Of a DNA stretch of 64,000 nt, positions 8,896 to 18,003 are shown piece by piece. This DNA is from RPQJ01 sp963706755. Its GTDB lineage: Bacteria; Pseudomonadota; Gammaproteobacteria; Steroidobacterales; Steroidobacteraceae. The stretch lies in contig CAVPNH010000003.1 of assembly GCA_963706755.1 (NCBI GenBank), positions 164,191 through 228,190 on the forward strand, written 5' to 3'. The translations under genes and the position numbers were made by a program. Position 1 is the first letter of the stretch; the number at the start of each line of letters is the position of its first letter. The notes beneath the pieces were generated by a model that saw nothing but the letters and a program-made list of their open reading frames with translations, made no database searches and had not been told where the DNA came from.

Positions 8896-9483
8896 CTATT
8901 CATTTCCTTTCGTGTGCAGCATGTTCATGGCCTTCTCCACCCCATCGCGCAGGAACACCGGCAGCGCCTCGAGCGACGCACCGACGCTGGCGACGATCGC
9001 CTCCTCGTCGGCCGGTGCCGCACGCTGCAGCACGTAGTCGATCACCTGGTCGCGATCGCCCGGGTGGCCGATGCCGAGGCGCAGGCGCCAGAAGTCGCCG
9101 CCGCAGTGCGTGATCGTGTCGCGCAGCCCGTTGTGGCCGCCGTGCCCTCCGCCGAACTTGAACCGCGCCGTGCCCGGCGACAGGTCGAGTTCGTCGTGCA
9201 CGACCAGCACTTCGTTGAGCGGCGCCTTCGTGTAGTCCACCAGCGAGCGGACCGAAATGCCGCTGCGGTTCATGTAGGTCTGCGGCTTCAGGAGCATGAG
9301 CTCGTGCCCGCCGATGACGACGCGCGCCACCTCGCCCTGGTAGCGCGAATGCGAGCGGAACTGCGCGCCGTGGGCGCGCGCGAGCGCGTCCACGAACCAG
9401 AAGCCCGCGTTGTGACGCGTGAGCCGGTGCTCGGGGCCCGGATTGCCGAGCCCGACGATGATCTGCAGCGCTGTGCCAGCCAT
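8896..9483 (-). CDS. pth: peptidyl-tRNA hydrolase
   Basis: A 195-residue cytosolic enzyme that cleaves peptidyl-tRNA released by stalled ribosomes. Signatures: GLGNPGPEH with the substrate-binding Asn, the catalytic His in RHNAGFWFVD, KPQTYMNRSG, and HDELDL with the Asp that polarises the His. It sits between rplY (upstream) and ychF (downstream), all minus strand. A strong GC hairpin lies in the rplY-pth gap, so part of its expression may come from readthrough or a local promoter. Confidence 0.97.
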   Translation of the reverse strand: MAGTALQIIVGLGNPGPEHRLTRHNAGFWFVDALARAHGAQFRSHSRYQGEVARVVIGGHELMLLKPQTYMNRSGISVRSLVDYTKAPLNEVLVVHDELDLSPGTARFKFGGGHGGHNGLRDTITHCGGDFWRLRLGIGHPGDRDQVIDYVLQRAAPADEEAIVASVGASLEALPVFLRDGVEKAMNMLHTKGNE

Positions 9484-9504
9484 GGGTGAATCCGGAAAAG
9501 GACC

Positions 9505-9526
9505 GGGCCGCCCCGAAGGGCGGCCC
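9505..9526 (-). terminator. GC hairpin between rplY and pth
   Basis: A 9-bp perfect stem (gggccgccc pairing with gggcggccc) closed by a 4-nt loop at 9514-9517. Read on the minus strand it is followed by a short T-rich tract (tccttttcc). It is placed just after the rplY stop and before pth, so it should terminate or attenuate the rplY transcript. Confidence 0.6.
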
Positions 9527-9549
9527 GCATCCTTCGACCCGGGGACCGA

Positions 9550-10287
9550 TTACTTCTTCGCGTCCTTGCCCTTGGCCTCCGCCGCGGGCTTCGCCCCGGC
9601 CTTGGCATCCGCCGCAGGCACCGCCGCCGTCGCACCGGCAGCAACCGGCGCAGCCGCACCTGGCACCGCCGCCACGGCACCAGCCACCTCGGCCACGGGC
9701 GCCTCGACTTCCTCGGCGCGCGCGTGGTGCACGGACACGATCGGGGAATCGCGACCGTGGACCAGCTCGGGGATCTCCACGCCTTCCGGCACCTTGAGGT
9801 CGGAGAGGTGGAGCATCTGGTTGATGTCGAGCCCGGACAGGTCCACGTCCACGAATTCCGGCAGGTCCTTCGGCAGGCAGGAGACCTCGACCTCGTTCCT
9901 GAGGTGCGAGACCACGCCACCCTTCTTGACGCCAGGAGCGACCGAGTCGCCCTTGAAGTGCAGCGGGATCGAGATGCGGATCTTCTCGTTCTCGAGCACG
10001 CGCTGCAGGTCCACGTGCAGCACGGCGTTCTTCGCCGGGTGACGCTGCACGTCCTTCAGGATCGCGGCCTGCATGACCTCGCCGACCCGCAGGTTGATGA
10101 TCGTGGAATAGAAGCGCTCGTTGTCCAGCATCACCAGCAGCCTGGTGTGGTCGAGCGCCAGCGCGCGCGGCTCGCGATGGCCACCGTAGAGAATGGCGGG
10201 CACCTTGTTCTCGTGACGCAGGCGGCGGCTCGCACCTTTGCCCTGCGCGTCACGGAACTCGGCGTTGAGTTCGAATGAAGTCTTCAT
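9550..10287 (-). CDS. rplY: 50S ribosomal protein L25, long Ctc form
   Basis: 245 residues. The N-terminal L25 domain (FELNAEFRDAQGKGASRRLR, then NKVPAILYGGHREPRAL) binds the 5S rRNA. It is followed by the TL5/Ctc beta domain and an Ala/Pro/Lys-rich tail from about residue 190 to GKDAKK. Long Ctc-type L25 is normal in pseudomonads and xanthomonads. The gene follows prs at about 75 bp and precedes pth, the standard gammaproteobacterial order. Confidence 0.97.
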   Translation of the reverse strand: MKTSFELNAEFRDAQGKGASRRLRHENKVPAILYGGHREPRALALDHTRLLVMLDNERFYSTIINLRVGEVMQAAILKDVQRHPAKNAVLHVDLQRVLENEKIRISIPLHFKGDSVAPGVKKGGVVSHLRNEVEVSCLPKDLPEFVDVDLSGLDINQMLHLSDLKVPEGVEIPELVHGRDSPIVSVHHARAEEVEAPVAEVAGAVAAVPGAAAPVAAGATAAVPAADAKAGAKPAAEAKGKDAKK

Positions 10288-10363
10288 GGTTAGCTCCGTT
10301 CAACAACAGTAAATGCCGTCCGCTCGCGACCAAACAGGACGACTCCAGGAAAGTGAATAGTGA

Positions 10364-11317
10364 CTAGTCAATGTACAGCGAGCTCACGCTCTCCTCGTCG
10401 CGGATCCGGCGCATCGTCTCCGCCAGCAGGCCCGCCACCGTGAGCTGGCGGATCTTGCGGCACGCGCGCGCGTTCTCGCGCAGCGGGATCGTGTCCGTCA
10501 CCACCAGCTCGTCGAGCGCCGAGGCCTCGATCCTGTCCACCGCCGGGCCAGAGAGCACCGGGTGGGTGATGTAGGCCGCGACGGTCGTCGCGCCGTGGTC
10601 CTTCAACGCCTTCGCCGCCTGGGCCAGCGTGCCCGCGGTGTCCACCATGTCGTCCACGAGCACGCAGTTCTTGCCCTCGACCTCGCCGATGATGTTCATC
10701 ACCTCGGACACGTTGGCGCGTGGCCGGCGCTTGTCGATGATCGCGAGATCCGCGTCGTCGAGGCGCTTCGCGATCGCCCTGGCTCGTACCACGCCGCCGA
10801 CGTCCGGCGACACGACCACGAGGTCCTGGTACTTCTGCTTCCACACCTCGCCGAGCAGCACCGGTGAGGAATAAACGTTGTCCACTGGGATGTCGAAGAA
10901 CCCCTGGATCTGGTCGGCGTGCAGGTCCACGGTCAGCACGCGGTGCACGCCCACGCCGGCGAGCATGTTGGCCACCACCTTCGCCGTAATCGCGACGCGC
11001 GTGGCGCGCGGGCGGCGATCCTGGCGGGCGTAACCGAAGTACGGCATCACCGCGGTGATGCGCCCGGCCGACGCGCGCCTGCAGGCGTCCACCATCACCA
11101 GCAGTTCCATCAGGTGGTCGTTGGCCGGCGGACACGTGGACTGCACGACGAACACGTCGCGCCCGCGCACGTTCTCCATCAGCTCGACCGTCACCTCGCC
11201 GTCGCTGAAACGGCCGACGTGCGCCCGGCCCAGCGGCACCTGCAGGTGGCGCGCAATGTCCTGTGCCAGCTGCGGGCAGGCATTGCCGGTAAACACCGCC
11301 ATCGTCGGGCCGTCCAT
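10364..11317 (-). CDS. prs: ribose-phosphate pyrophosphokinase
   Basis: A 317-residue class I PRPP synthase that makes PRPP from ribose 5-phosphate and ATP for nucleotide, His and Trp synthesis. Visible signatures: FSDGEVTVELMENVRG, YFGYARQDRR (ATP site), DLHADQIQGFF (PRPP synthase signature) and CVLVDDMVDTAGTL (ribose-5-phosphate loop). The start at ATG 11317 is chosen because TAGGAG lies 7 nt upstream. A longer frame begins inside the palindromic repeat at 11350 and is unlikely to be used. The leader carries the 11334-11386 palindromes. Confidence 0.97.
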   Translation of the reverse strand: MDGPTMAVFTGNACPQLAQDIARHLQVPLGRAHVGRFSDGEVTVELMENVRGRDVFVVQSTCPPANDHLMELLVMVDACRRASAGRITAVMPYFGYARQDRRPRATRVAITAKVVANMLAGVGVHRVLTVDLHADQIQGFFDIPVDNVYSSPVLLGEVWKQKYQDLVVVSPDVGGVVRARAIAKRLDDADLAIIDKRRPRANVSEVMNIIGEVEGKNCVLVDDMVDTAGTLAQAAKALKDHGATTVAAYITHPVLSGPAVDRIEASALDELVVTDTIPLRENARACRKIRQLTVAGLLAETMRRIRDEESVSSLYID

Positions 11318-11333
11318 CACGTCACTCCTAAGA

Positions 11334-11386
11334 AAATAGGTGCCAGGCACCTATTTCGCGAAAAATAGGTGCCTGGCACCTTTTTC
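11334..11386. repeat. paired GGTGCC/GGCACC palindromes
   Basis: Two palindromes lie back to back. The first (11334-11356) has perfect 11-bp arms aaataggtgcc and ggcacctattt around one base. The second (11364-11386) has the same left arm and a slightly diverged right arm ending in a T run. The same unit occurs at 35617-35643. They lie between tRNA-Gln and the prs ribosome site, so they form part of the prs leader and could fold into strong hairpins. They look like dispersed REP-type elements. Confidence 0.75.
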
Positions 11387-11388
11387 TT

Positions 11389-11463
11389 TGGCTGGGGTGG
11401 AAGGATTCGAACCTCCGAATGGCGGGATCAAAACCCGCTGCCTTACCGCTTGGCGACACCCCA
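11389..11463 (-). tRNA. tRNA-Gln (TTG anticodon)
   Basis: A 75-nt minus-strand tRNA with encoded CCA. Acceptor stem TGGGGTG, D arm CGCCAAGCGGTAAGGC, anticodon stem GCGGG/CCCGC with loop TTTTGAT (anticodon TTG, plus-strand 11429-11431), and T loop TTCGAAT. The unusual U1-A72 start is typical of tRNA-Gln. Its place between ispE and prs is the same as in Pseudomonas. Confidence 0.97.
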
Positions 11464-11472
11464 GCGCATTCG

Positions 11473-12369
11473 TCAGCGGCCGGACCCGGGTCCGTCCTGC
11501 TCAAGTTCGCACCGCGCGACCAGCGGCGAGCGGTTGATCCCGCGCACCACGTGGCCCGTCCAGCGCGCCGGCAGGCCGGCCAGCGCTGCGCGCGCCTCGG
11601 CCTCGCCCGGCATCGCCGCGTAAACGCAGGAGCCGGTGCCCGTGAGCCGCGCCGGACCGAACCGATCGAGCCAGTCCAGCGCTTCGGCCACCGCCGGAAA
11701 ACGCCGCCTGACGACCGGTTCGCAGTCGTTCCGTCCGCCTGCCATCAGGAAACCGCGAATTGTGATTACCGCGGAATCCCTTGTCAATTCAGGGGCTTTA
11801 AAGACTTCAGCGGTGCCCACGGTCGCGTCCGGACGGATGAGCACGTACCAGGGCTCCGGGAAGTCCACGGGCGTGAGCACTTCGCCCACGCCTTCGGCCC
11901 AGGCCGCCCGTCCGTGGACGAATACCGGCACGTCGGCCCCGAGTTCCAGCCCGATCTTGGCAAGCTCATCCAAGGACAGGCCTAATCCCCCACAATTGGT
12001 TCAGTCCGACCAGGACAGACGCAGCGTCCGAACTGCCGCCGCCCACTCCACCCTGCATCGGGAGTCGTTTCGTAAGCCTCTATTGCCACCCCGGCCCCTG
12101 GCCCGCGACTCATGGCGAGCAACCGTCGCGCCGCGCGAACCGCCAGGTCGTCCGCCGCGGGTACACCGGGAACGTCGCCGACACGCTCGATCACCCCCGC
12201 CGGCCGCTGCCAGAAACGGATCTCGTCGCAGAGATCGATGAACTGGAACGCCGTCTGCAGCAGGTGGTATCCGTCCGCCCGGCGGCCGACGACGTGCAGG
12301 AACAGGTTCAGCTTGCCCGGCGCCGGCCAGGGATCCGGCCTGCCCAGGGGACACACCCAGGTCGCTCAT
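11473..12369 (-). CDS. ispE: 4-diphosphocytidyl-2-C-methyl-D-erythritol kinase, frame broken in this sequence
   Basis: GHMP-family kinase of the MEP isoprenoid pathway, phosphorylating the 2-OH of CDP-methylerythritol. Its pieces lie in three frames. The N-terminus WPAPGKLNLFLHVVGRRADG and the stretch to VAIEAYETT are in one frame. The ATP-loop QGGVGGGSSDAASVLVGLNQ is in a second. LGLSLDELAKIGLELGADVP through to the end near 11473 is in a third. Slips fall near 12059-12066 and at 11984-11991 beside a run of five C. A third is likely within the first 15 codons, because the natural ATG (12369, ATGA overlap with lolB) is out of frame with WPAPGK. All motifs are intact, so consensus error is more likely than decay. 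Confidence 0.85.
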
Positions 12370-12958
12370 GGCCCGTGACCGGCGGCCGGTGAGACCTGCC
12401 ATTCGTCCACCATGACCTTGAGCCTCACGCCTTCGCGGACGGCCGTGAACCGTGCCGGCAGCGACACGCCGTGAGTGGAGTTGAACGCGTCGTAGCCGAT
12501 GCGCCAGCCGGCCTGATCGATCACCCGCAGCGGCGGCTTCGCGGCGTCCGCGACCTCTGCCGGTCCGTCAGGGGCGGGCACGCCGAGCATCCAGTAGCGC
12601 AGGTCGGCCCAGGGCAGGTCCGCACCGAGGCGCGCGCGCAGCAGCGCCCGCGTCTCCTCGGTGTCGAGCCGGCGTCCTTCGTCGTCGGTGACGCTGAGGT
12701 CCTCGCCTTGCGCGGTCACCCGCAGCGCTCCCGCGCCCAGCGGACCGCGCAGCGACAGCGTGGTCGCATCCGCGCTGCTGCTCCCAGGTGAACGATCCGC
12801 TGCCGCCCTTGTCCGTTCGCGGCGAGCGCGAGGCGGCCGGTCGCAGTCCACGCGGCGTATGCAGAAGGATTCGCGGGCACGAACGGCGGGCGCTGCGACG
12901 GGAGCCACGGCGCAGCCACCGAGGGCCGCCAGGACCAGTAGCGCAGCGACCGGCGCAT
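12366..12958 (-). CDS. lolB: outer-membrane lipoprotein LolB, frame broken in this sequence
   Basis: LolB is the outer-membrane receptor that takes lipoproteins from LolA. The lipobox region ALLVLAALGGC is in one frame. SAYAAWTATGRLALAANGQG, typical of the LolB N-terminus, is in another. GSGSFTWEQQR is in a third, and DATTLSLRGPLGAGALRVTAQG returns to the first and runs to the C-terminus. The span is 593 nt, not a multiple of three, and about 197 codons, the right size for LolB. The ATG at 12958 overlaps the stop of the upstream TPR gene (TGATG), and the stop overlaps the ispE start. Order TPR-lolB-ispE-prs is conserved in gammaproteobacteria. Confidence 0.8.
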
Positions 12959-14654
12959 CACTTCCCGGCGCGGGCGATTCGCTTCTCGAGCGCGCTCTGT
13001 TGCCCGGATGTTGCACGAGCGCCTCCTCCATGTCTTGCGCGCCGCATCCTCGTCGCCCATGGCCCACTGGACTTCGCCGAGATGCAGGCTGATCTCAGCG
13101 TCGTCGGCCCGCTCACGCGCACGCTGCAGGTGCTCGAGCGCCTGCGCGAAATTCTTCTCGCCGGTAGAGCACCCATCCCATGCTGTCCAGCACGGCGGCA
13201 CTATCGGGCGTCTGCGCCAGCGCGGCACTCACGAGCGAGCGCGCCTCGGCGAGATCCCGGTCCTGATCCGCGAGCGTGTAGCCGAGCGCGTTCTGCACCA
13301 CCGGGTCGCCCGGCCTCTCCTCGAGCAGCTTGCGAAGCTCGCGCACCGAGGCGTCGCCACGGCCGAGGCGCTCGTAGGCGAAGACGCGGGCGAGCCGCAG
13401 GTCCAGCACCTCCGGGTACTTCGCGAGGCCCGCGTCGAGCACGCCAGCGCGCGCTTGTCGTCGTCCATCGAGGACAGCAGCCCGGCCCGCGCCATCACGA
13501 CCCGCGGCCCCAGCGAAGGCTCCTTGCACGGCCGAACTGCTCCAGGTACTCGAGGCCGGCATCCACGCCGTCCTTCTTCGCCTTCATGAATCGCCACGCG
13601 CTGCTGTGCGGCGATAGCCTGGTCGCCGCCCGTGACCCGCGAGTAGTAGCGGATCGCGCCCTCCTGGTCGTCGCGCCGCTCGGCGACCACGCCGAGGTAA
13701 TACAGCGCGTCGTAGGACTGCGAGCCCATGGACAGCAGTTCCTCGAAGCGCGCATTCGCGCCCTTCAGGTCGTCGCTCTGCAGGTCGAGCATGCCGAGCG
13801 TGCGCACCGCGGCCGGCACGACCATGGTTCCCGTCGCGTAGGGCGTGAGGATGGCGCGCGCCTCCTCGTCGTGCCCGGTGCTCGCGAGCACCAGCGCGTA
13901 TTCCATGTGGGTCGCCACGTCGGCGTCCGGGGCCAGCGCGAGGTCGCGCGCCATGGCGAGGCCCTCTTCCTCCCGCCCGGACGCAATCGTCGCCCGGGCG
14001 AGCAGCAGCTTCGCCGGAACCCAGTACGGTGCGAGCCGCGCTGCCTCCTGGGCGCTCTGCATCGCGAGCGCGTAGTTCTCGGAATGCAGCGCCGCGTTGC
14101 CGAGCGCGTCCTGCCCCTCGGCCACCTTCGGGTTCAGCGCCGACGAGGCGGCGGAAGAGTTCGGTGACGTCGGGCGCGGTCGCCTCGTCCATGATGACCG
14201 GCAGCAGGGCCATGTAGCCGGCGGCCGGGCTCACATAGGCCGTCTCGACCAGTGTCCGGAAGTGCGTTTCGGCTGTGTCGATGCGGTGCAGGGCGAGCGC
14301 CGCCACTCCGGCGAATCGCTCCGCCTGCTCGCTCGACGGGTTGATCTTGAGCCAGCGCTCGGCCGAGAGCAGCGCATCCGAGAACTGGAAGTTCTCGAAC
14401 GCGATGTGGCTCGCCTGCTCGGCGACCGCCTCGTCGTCGGAGGCCTCCGCCGCCAGGCGGTAGGCCCTCGCCGCCGACGGCAGGTCCCCGCGCCCAGTGC
14501 GGCGTCGCCCTCGGCGACGCAGCGGTCTCGGGCCCGGATCGGGGTCGGCACCGGCGGCGGCGGCCAGCGCACCGGGGGAAGTCGCGAAGGAGACGGATAG
14601 CAGGAGGAGCGCCGGCACGAGCAGTCGCCGGGCGAGAATGAGGGGTTTCCACAT
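12958..14654 (-). CDS. tetratricopeptide-repeat envelope protein upstream of lolB, heavily frame-broken
   Basis: Corresponds by position to the TPR protein that precedes lolB in pseudomonads (PA4667-like), about 565 codons. The ATG at 14654 begins a signal peptide (LLVPALLLLSVSFATSPGALA). TPR units follow, such as AVAEQASHIAFENFQFSDAL, AALHSENYALAMQSAQEAAR, SYDALYYLGVVAERRDDQEG, and near the end ISLHLGEVQWAMGDEDAA. The segments sit in all three frames, and about eight frame changes are needed to join them, the most of any gene here. The span (1697 nt) is not a multiple of three. It probably acts in the periplasm in protein-protein contacts; exact role is not established. A TATAGT box at 14664-14669 lies just upstream. 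Confidence 0.75.
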
Positions 14655-14663
14655 GGTCCGCTC

Positions 14664-14669
14664 ACTATA
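14664..14669 (-). promoter_or_regulatory. candidate -10 box for the TPR-lolB-ispE transcript
   Basis: TATAGT on the minus strand, about 10 nt before the ATG at 14654. It would start transcription almost at the start codon. No good -35 element is visible. It lies in the 89-bp gap between the divergent TPR gene and hemA. Confidence 0.3.
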
Positions 14670-14743
14670 GCGGAAGCGCCGCTGCGCTTGTGTTGCCACT
14701 GGCCATCACCCAGAATTTCGCGATTTCCCCGACCGGAAACCAG

Positions 14744-15996
14744 ATGTCCCTCGTCGTCGTCGGCATCAATCACCGCACCGCACCCGTGGAGGTGCGCGAG
14801 CGCGTGGTATTCGAGCCGGCGCGCATGCCCGAGGCCCTGCGCGAGCTGGCGGCCCTGCCTGCGGTCCAGCGAGTCGCTGATCGTCTCCACCTGCAACCGC
14901 ACCGAGATCTATTGTGCGACCGAATCCGGGACGGCCGATGTCGGCGACTGGCTGCAGCGTTACCACCAGCTCGGGTCGAGCATCCACCACTGCCTCTACC
15001 GGCACGAGGACATGCGCGCCGTCTCGCACGTGTTCTCCGTCGCCTCGGGGCTCGACTCGCTGGTGCTCGGCGAGCCGCAGATCCTCGGGCAGCTCAAGGA
15101 CTCCTATCGCGTCGCACAGGAAGCGGGCACCACGGGCCCGGAGCTGAACCGCCTCTTCCAGGCGGCCTTCTCGGTGGCCAAGCGCGTGCGGACCGACACC
15201 GAGATCGGCGCGAACGCCGTGTCGGTCGCCTATGCGGCGGTGCGCATGGCCCGGACCGTCTTCTCGAGCTTCGAGAATCGGACCGCGCTGCTGGTCGGCG
15301 CGGGCGAAACGATCGCGCTCGCCGCGCGCCACCTGCACGCCGACGGCCTGCGCCGCATGATCGTCGCCAACAGGAGCATGGACCGCGCGCGCGAACTCGC
15401 GGCCGAGTTCCAGGGCTTCGCCATCGGCCTCGACGAAATCACCTCGCACCTGCGCGAAGCGGACATCGTCATCGCCTCGACCGCGAGCCCGAACCCGATC
15501 ATCACCCGCGCGATGGCCAGGATGCGCTGCGTGCCCGCAAGCGCCGGCCGATGTTCATGGTGGACATCGCCGTTCCCCGCGACATCGAGCCCGAGGTCGC
15601 GGAACTCGAGGACGTCTATCTGTTCACGATCGACGACCTGCAGACGGTCGTGAACGAGAACATGGAGGGCCGGCGCGCAGGCCGCCCGAAAAGCAGAGCA
15701 GATGATCAGTCGGAGTCGATCGTTTCGAGACGCAGGCCCGCTCCGGGAAGGCGGCGCCCACGATCCGCCGCCTGCGCGAGCACGCGGAACAGGCACGGCG
15801 TCATACGCTGGACCAGGCCCGGCACATGATCGCGGCCGGCCGCAGCGCCGAGGAGGTCCTCGAATTCCTGTCGTCGACGCTAACCAACCGCCTGATCCAC
15901 GCGCCGAGCCAGCGGCTGCGCGACGCCGCCGAGACGGGCGACGGCGGGATCATCGACACGATCGCCGACATCTACCACCTCGACCGCGAGCGATGA
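14744..15996 (+). CDS. hemA: glutamyl-tRNA reductase, frame broken in this sequence
   Basis: First enzyme of C5-pathway heme synthesis, reducing Glu-tRNA to glutamate-1-semialdehyde with NADPH. Segments: MSLVVVGINHRTAPVEVRER (start ATG 14744), then after a slip near 14870 the catalytic-Cys motif IVSTCNRTEIYC, then GLDSLVLGEPQILGQLKDSY and the NADPH-site LLVGAGETIALAARHL. A second slip near 15535 leads to MFMVDIAVPRDIEPEV. A third in 15680-15760 leads to FLSSTLTNRLIHAPSQRLRD. The span of 1253 nt is not a multiple of three. The stop overlaps the prfA start (ATGA at 15993), and the order hemA-prfA-prmC is standard. Confidence 0.9.
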
Positions 15997-17075
15997 AGGA
16001 CTCGATCCGACGCAGGCTGGAGAAGACGGTCGAGCGCTTCGAGGAGGTGGGCGCCCTGCTCGCCGAGCCCGACGCCGCGGTCAAGCCCGGGCGCTTCCGC
16101 GACCTGTCGGTCGAGTACTCGCGGCTCGAGCCCGTCGCGGGCCGGTTCCGCGAGTTCGCGCCGCCTGGAGGGCGAGCGGCGCAAGCGCGGAGGAGATGGC
16201 CCGGCGGCGCGGACGCCGAGATGCGCGTGCTCGCGGAGGAGGAACTTCGCGACCTGGACGCACGACTCGAGACGGAGTCGGCCGAACTCGCCAGGCTGCT
16301 GCTGCCCAAAGACCCGCGCGACGAGAGCAACATCTTCCTCGAGGTCAGGGCCGGGACGGGCGGCGACGAGGCGGCGATCTTCGCCGGCGACCTGTTCCGC
16401 ATGTACGCGCGCTATGCCGAGCGGCAAGGCTGGCGCGTCGAGATCCTGAGCGAGAGTCCGGGCGAGCACGGCGGCTACCGCGAGGTCATCAGCCGCGTGG
16501 TTGGCAAGGGCGTGTACTCGCGCCTCAAGTTCGAGTCGGGCACGCACCGCGTGCAGCGCGTGCCGGCGACCGAGGCGCAGGGACGCATCCACACCTCGGC
16601 CTGCACCGTGGCGATCCTGCCGGAACTCGAGGAAGTCGACGAGGTCGCGCTCAATCCCGCGGACCTGCGCGTCGACACCTATCGCGCCTCCGGCGCCGGC
16701 GGCCAGCACGTCAACAAGACCGACTCCGCGATCCGCATCACGCACCTGCCGACGGGCATCGTCGTCGAGTGCCAGGACGAGCGCTCGCAGCACAAGAATC
16801 GCTCGCGCGCGATGTCGCTGCTGCGCGCCCGCCTGCTCGAGGCCGAGCAGCAGAAGCAGGCGTCGCAGCAGGCGCAGGAGCGCAAGCTCCAGGTCGGCAG
16901 CGGCGACCGCTCCGAGCGCATCCGCACCTACAACTACCCGCAGGCCCGCGTCACCGACCATCGCATCAACCTGACCATCTACCAGCTTGCCGCGGTGATG
17001 GAAGGCGCGCTCGACGAGGTCATCGGGCCGCTGCAGCAGGAATGGCAGGCCGAACAGCTCGCGAGCCTGCAGTGA
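15993..17075 (+). CDS. prfA: peptide chain release factor 1
   Basis: 360 residues, the normal RF1 length. It recognises UAA and UAG stop codons and triggers peptide release. The GGQ motif is in SGAGGQHVNKTDSAIR, followed by QDERSQHKNR. Upstream is NIFLEVRAGTGGDEAAIFAG. The reading frame is open throughout. However, residues about 52-68 (APPGGRAAQARRRWPGG) look wrong for the family, while an adjacent frame there reads SAEEMARR, the expected type of helix. A pair of compensating one-base slips around 16160-16200 is therefore likely. prmC, which methylates the GGQ glutamine, follows 19 bp downstream. Confidence 0.95.
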   Translation: MKDSIRRRLEKTVERFEEVGALLAEPDAAVKPGRFRDLSVEYSRLEPVAGRFREFAPPGGRAAQARRRWPGGADAEMRVLAEEELRDLDARLETESAELARLLLPKDPRDESNIFLEVRAGTGGDEAAIFAGDLFRMYARYAERQGWRVEILSESPGEHGGYREVISRVVGKGVYSRLKFESGTHRVQRVPATEAQGRIHTSACTVAILPELEEVDEVALNPADLRVDTYRASGAGGQHVNKTDSAIRITHLPTGIVVECQDERSQHKNRSRAMSLLRARLLEAEQQKQASQQAQERKLQVGSGDRSERIRTYNYPQARVTDHRINLTIYQLAAVMEGALDEVIGPLQQEWQAEQLASLQ

Positions 17076-17094
17076 GCCGCAGGACCGATGCGCG

Positions 17095-17948
17095 ATGGCA
17101 ACGGAAATCCACGCGCTGATCGAGGAAGGCGCTGCACGACTCGCGCGCGTCGTGGACAACCCGCGCCTGGACGCCGAGATCCTGCTCGCGGCGGCGCTGG
17201 GGCAGTCCCGTTCGTACCTCGCGGCCTATCCCGAGCGACAGGTCCTCGACTGCGACGCGACCGACCGCTACGAGGCGTGCCTCACGCGCCGCGCGCATGG
17301 CGAGCCGGTCGCATACATCCTCGGCGAGAAGGAATTCTGGTCCCTGCCGCTGCTGGTCGGGCCGGCCGTGCTGATTCCGCAGGCCGGAGACCGAACTCGT
17401 CGTCGAGCGTGCGCTCGCGCACCTGCCGGCCGAGGCTGAAGTTCCAGGTGCTTGACCTCGCGACGGGCAGCGGCGCGATCGCGCTCGCAATCGCGCGCGA
17501 GCGCCCGCCTGCAAGGTCGTCGCGACCGACATCTCCGCGGACGCGGTGACGGTCGCCGATTCGCAACGCGGCCCGCCTCGGCCTCGAACGCGTCCAGTTC
17601 CACGTGGGCTCGTGGTTCGAGCCGCTGCGCAACCGCGTGTTCGACCTGATCGCGAGCAATCCACCCTACGTTGCCGACGGTGATACGCGGCTCGAGACGT
17701 CAGTGCGGCGATTCGAGCCGCACGCGGCGCTGTTCGCCGGCGTCACGGGCCTGGAAGCGCTGGGTGCGATTGCGACCGGCGCGCCGCGGCACTTGAAGCC
17801 CGGGGGCTGGCTGCTGCTCGAGCATGGCGATCGGCAGGGTGAGTCCGTGCGCGGCCTGCTGCTGGCCCAGGGCTTCGAGGCGGTGGCGACGCATCGCGAC
17901 CTCGCGGGCCTCGACCGCTGCACGGAAGGCCGCTGGCCGGGCCCATAG
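17095..17948 (+). CDS. prmC: peptide chain release factor N5-glutamine methyltransferase, frame broken
   Basis: SAM-dependent enzyme that methylates the Gln of the release-factor GGQ loop. The N-terminal helical domain (RLDAEILLAAALGQSRSYLA, then GEPVAYILGEKEFWSLPLLV) starts at ATG 17095. The frame then slips near 17385, so the expected PRPETE segment is misread. Further pieces VLDLATGSGAIALAIARERP, VVATDISADAV and the catalytic SNPPYVADGD lie in different frames, with slips near 17435, 17505 and 17560. The last block to 17948 is continuous. The span of 854 nt is not a multiple of three. It sits right after its substrate gene prfA. Confidence 0.9.
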
Positions 17949-18003
17949 TCGTCGTCGCGGAACGCAACGCCGTGTGCGTCCGCGCGCAGCTACCGGGCGA
18001 GGT

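Noticed and set aside
11473..18000. Programmed frameshifting or real pseudogenes
   Set aside because: There are too many slips in too many unrelated essential genes, with no slippery heptamers or shared structure at each; consensus error explains them better.
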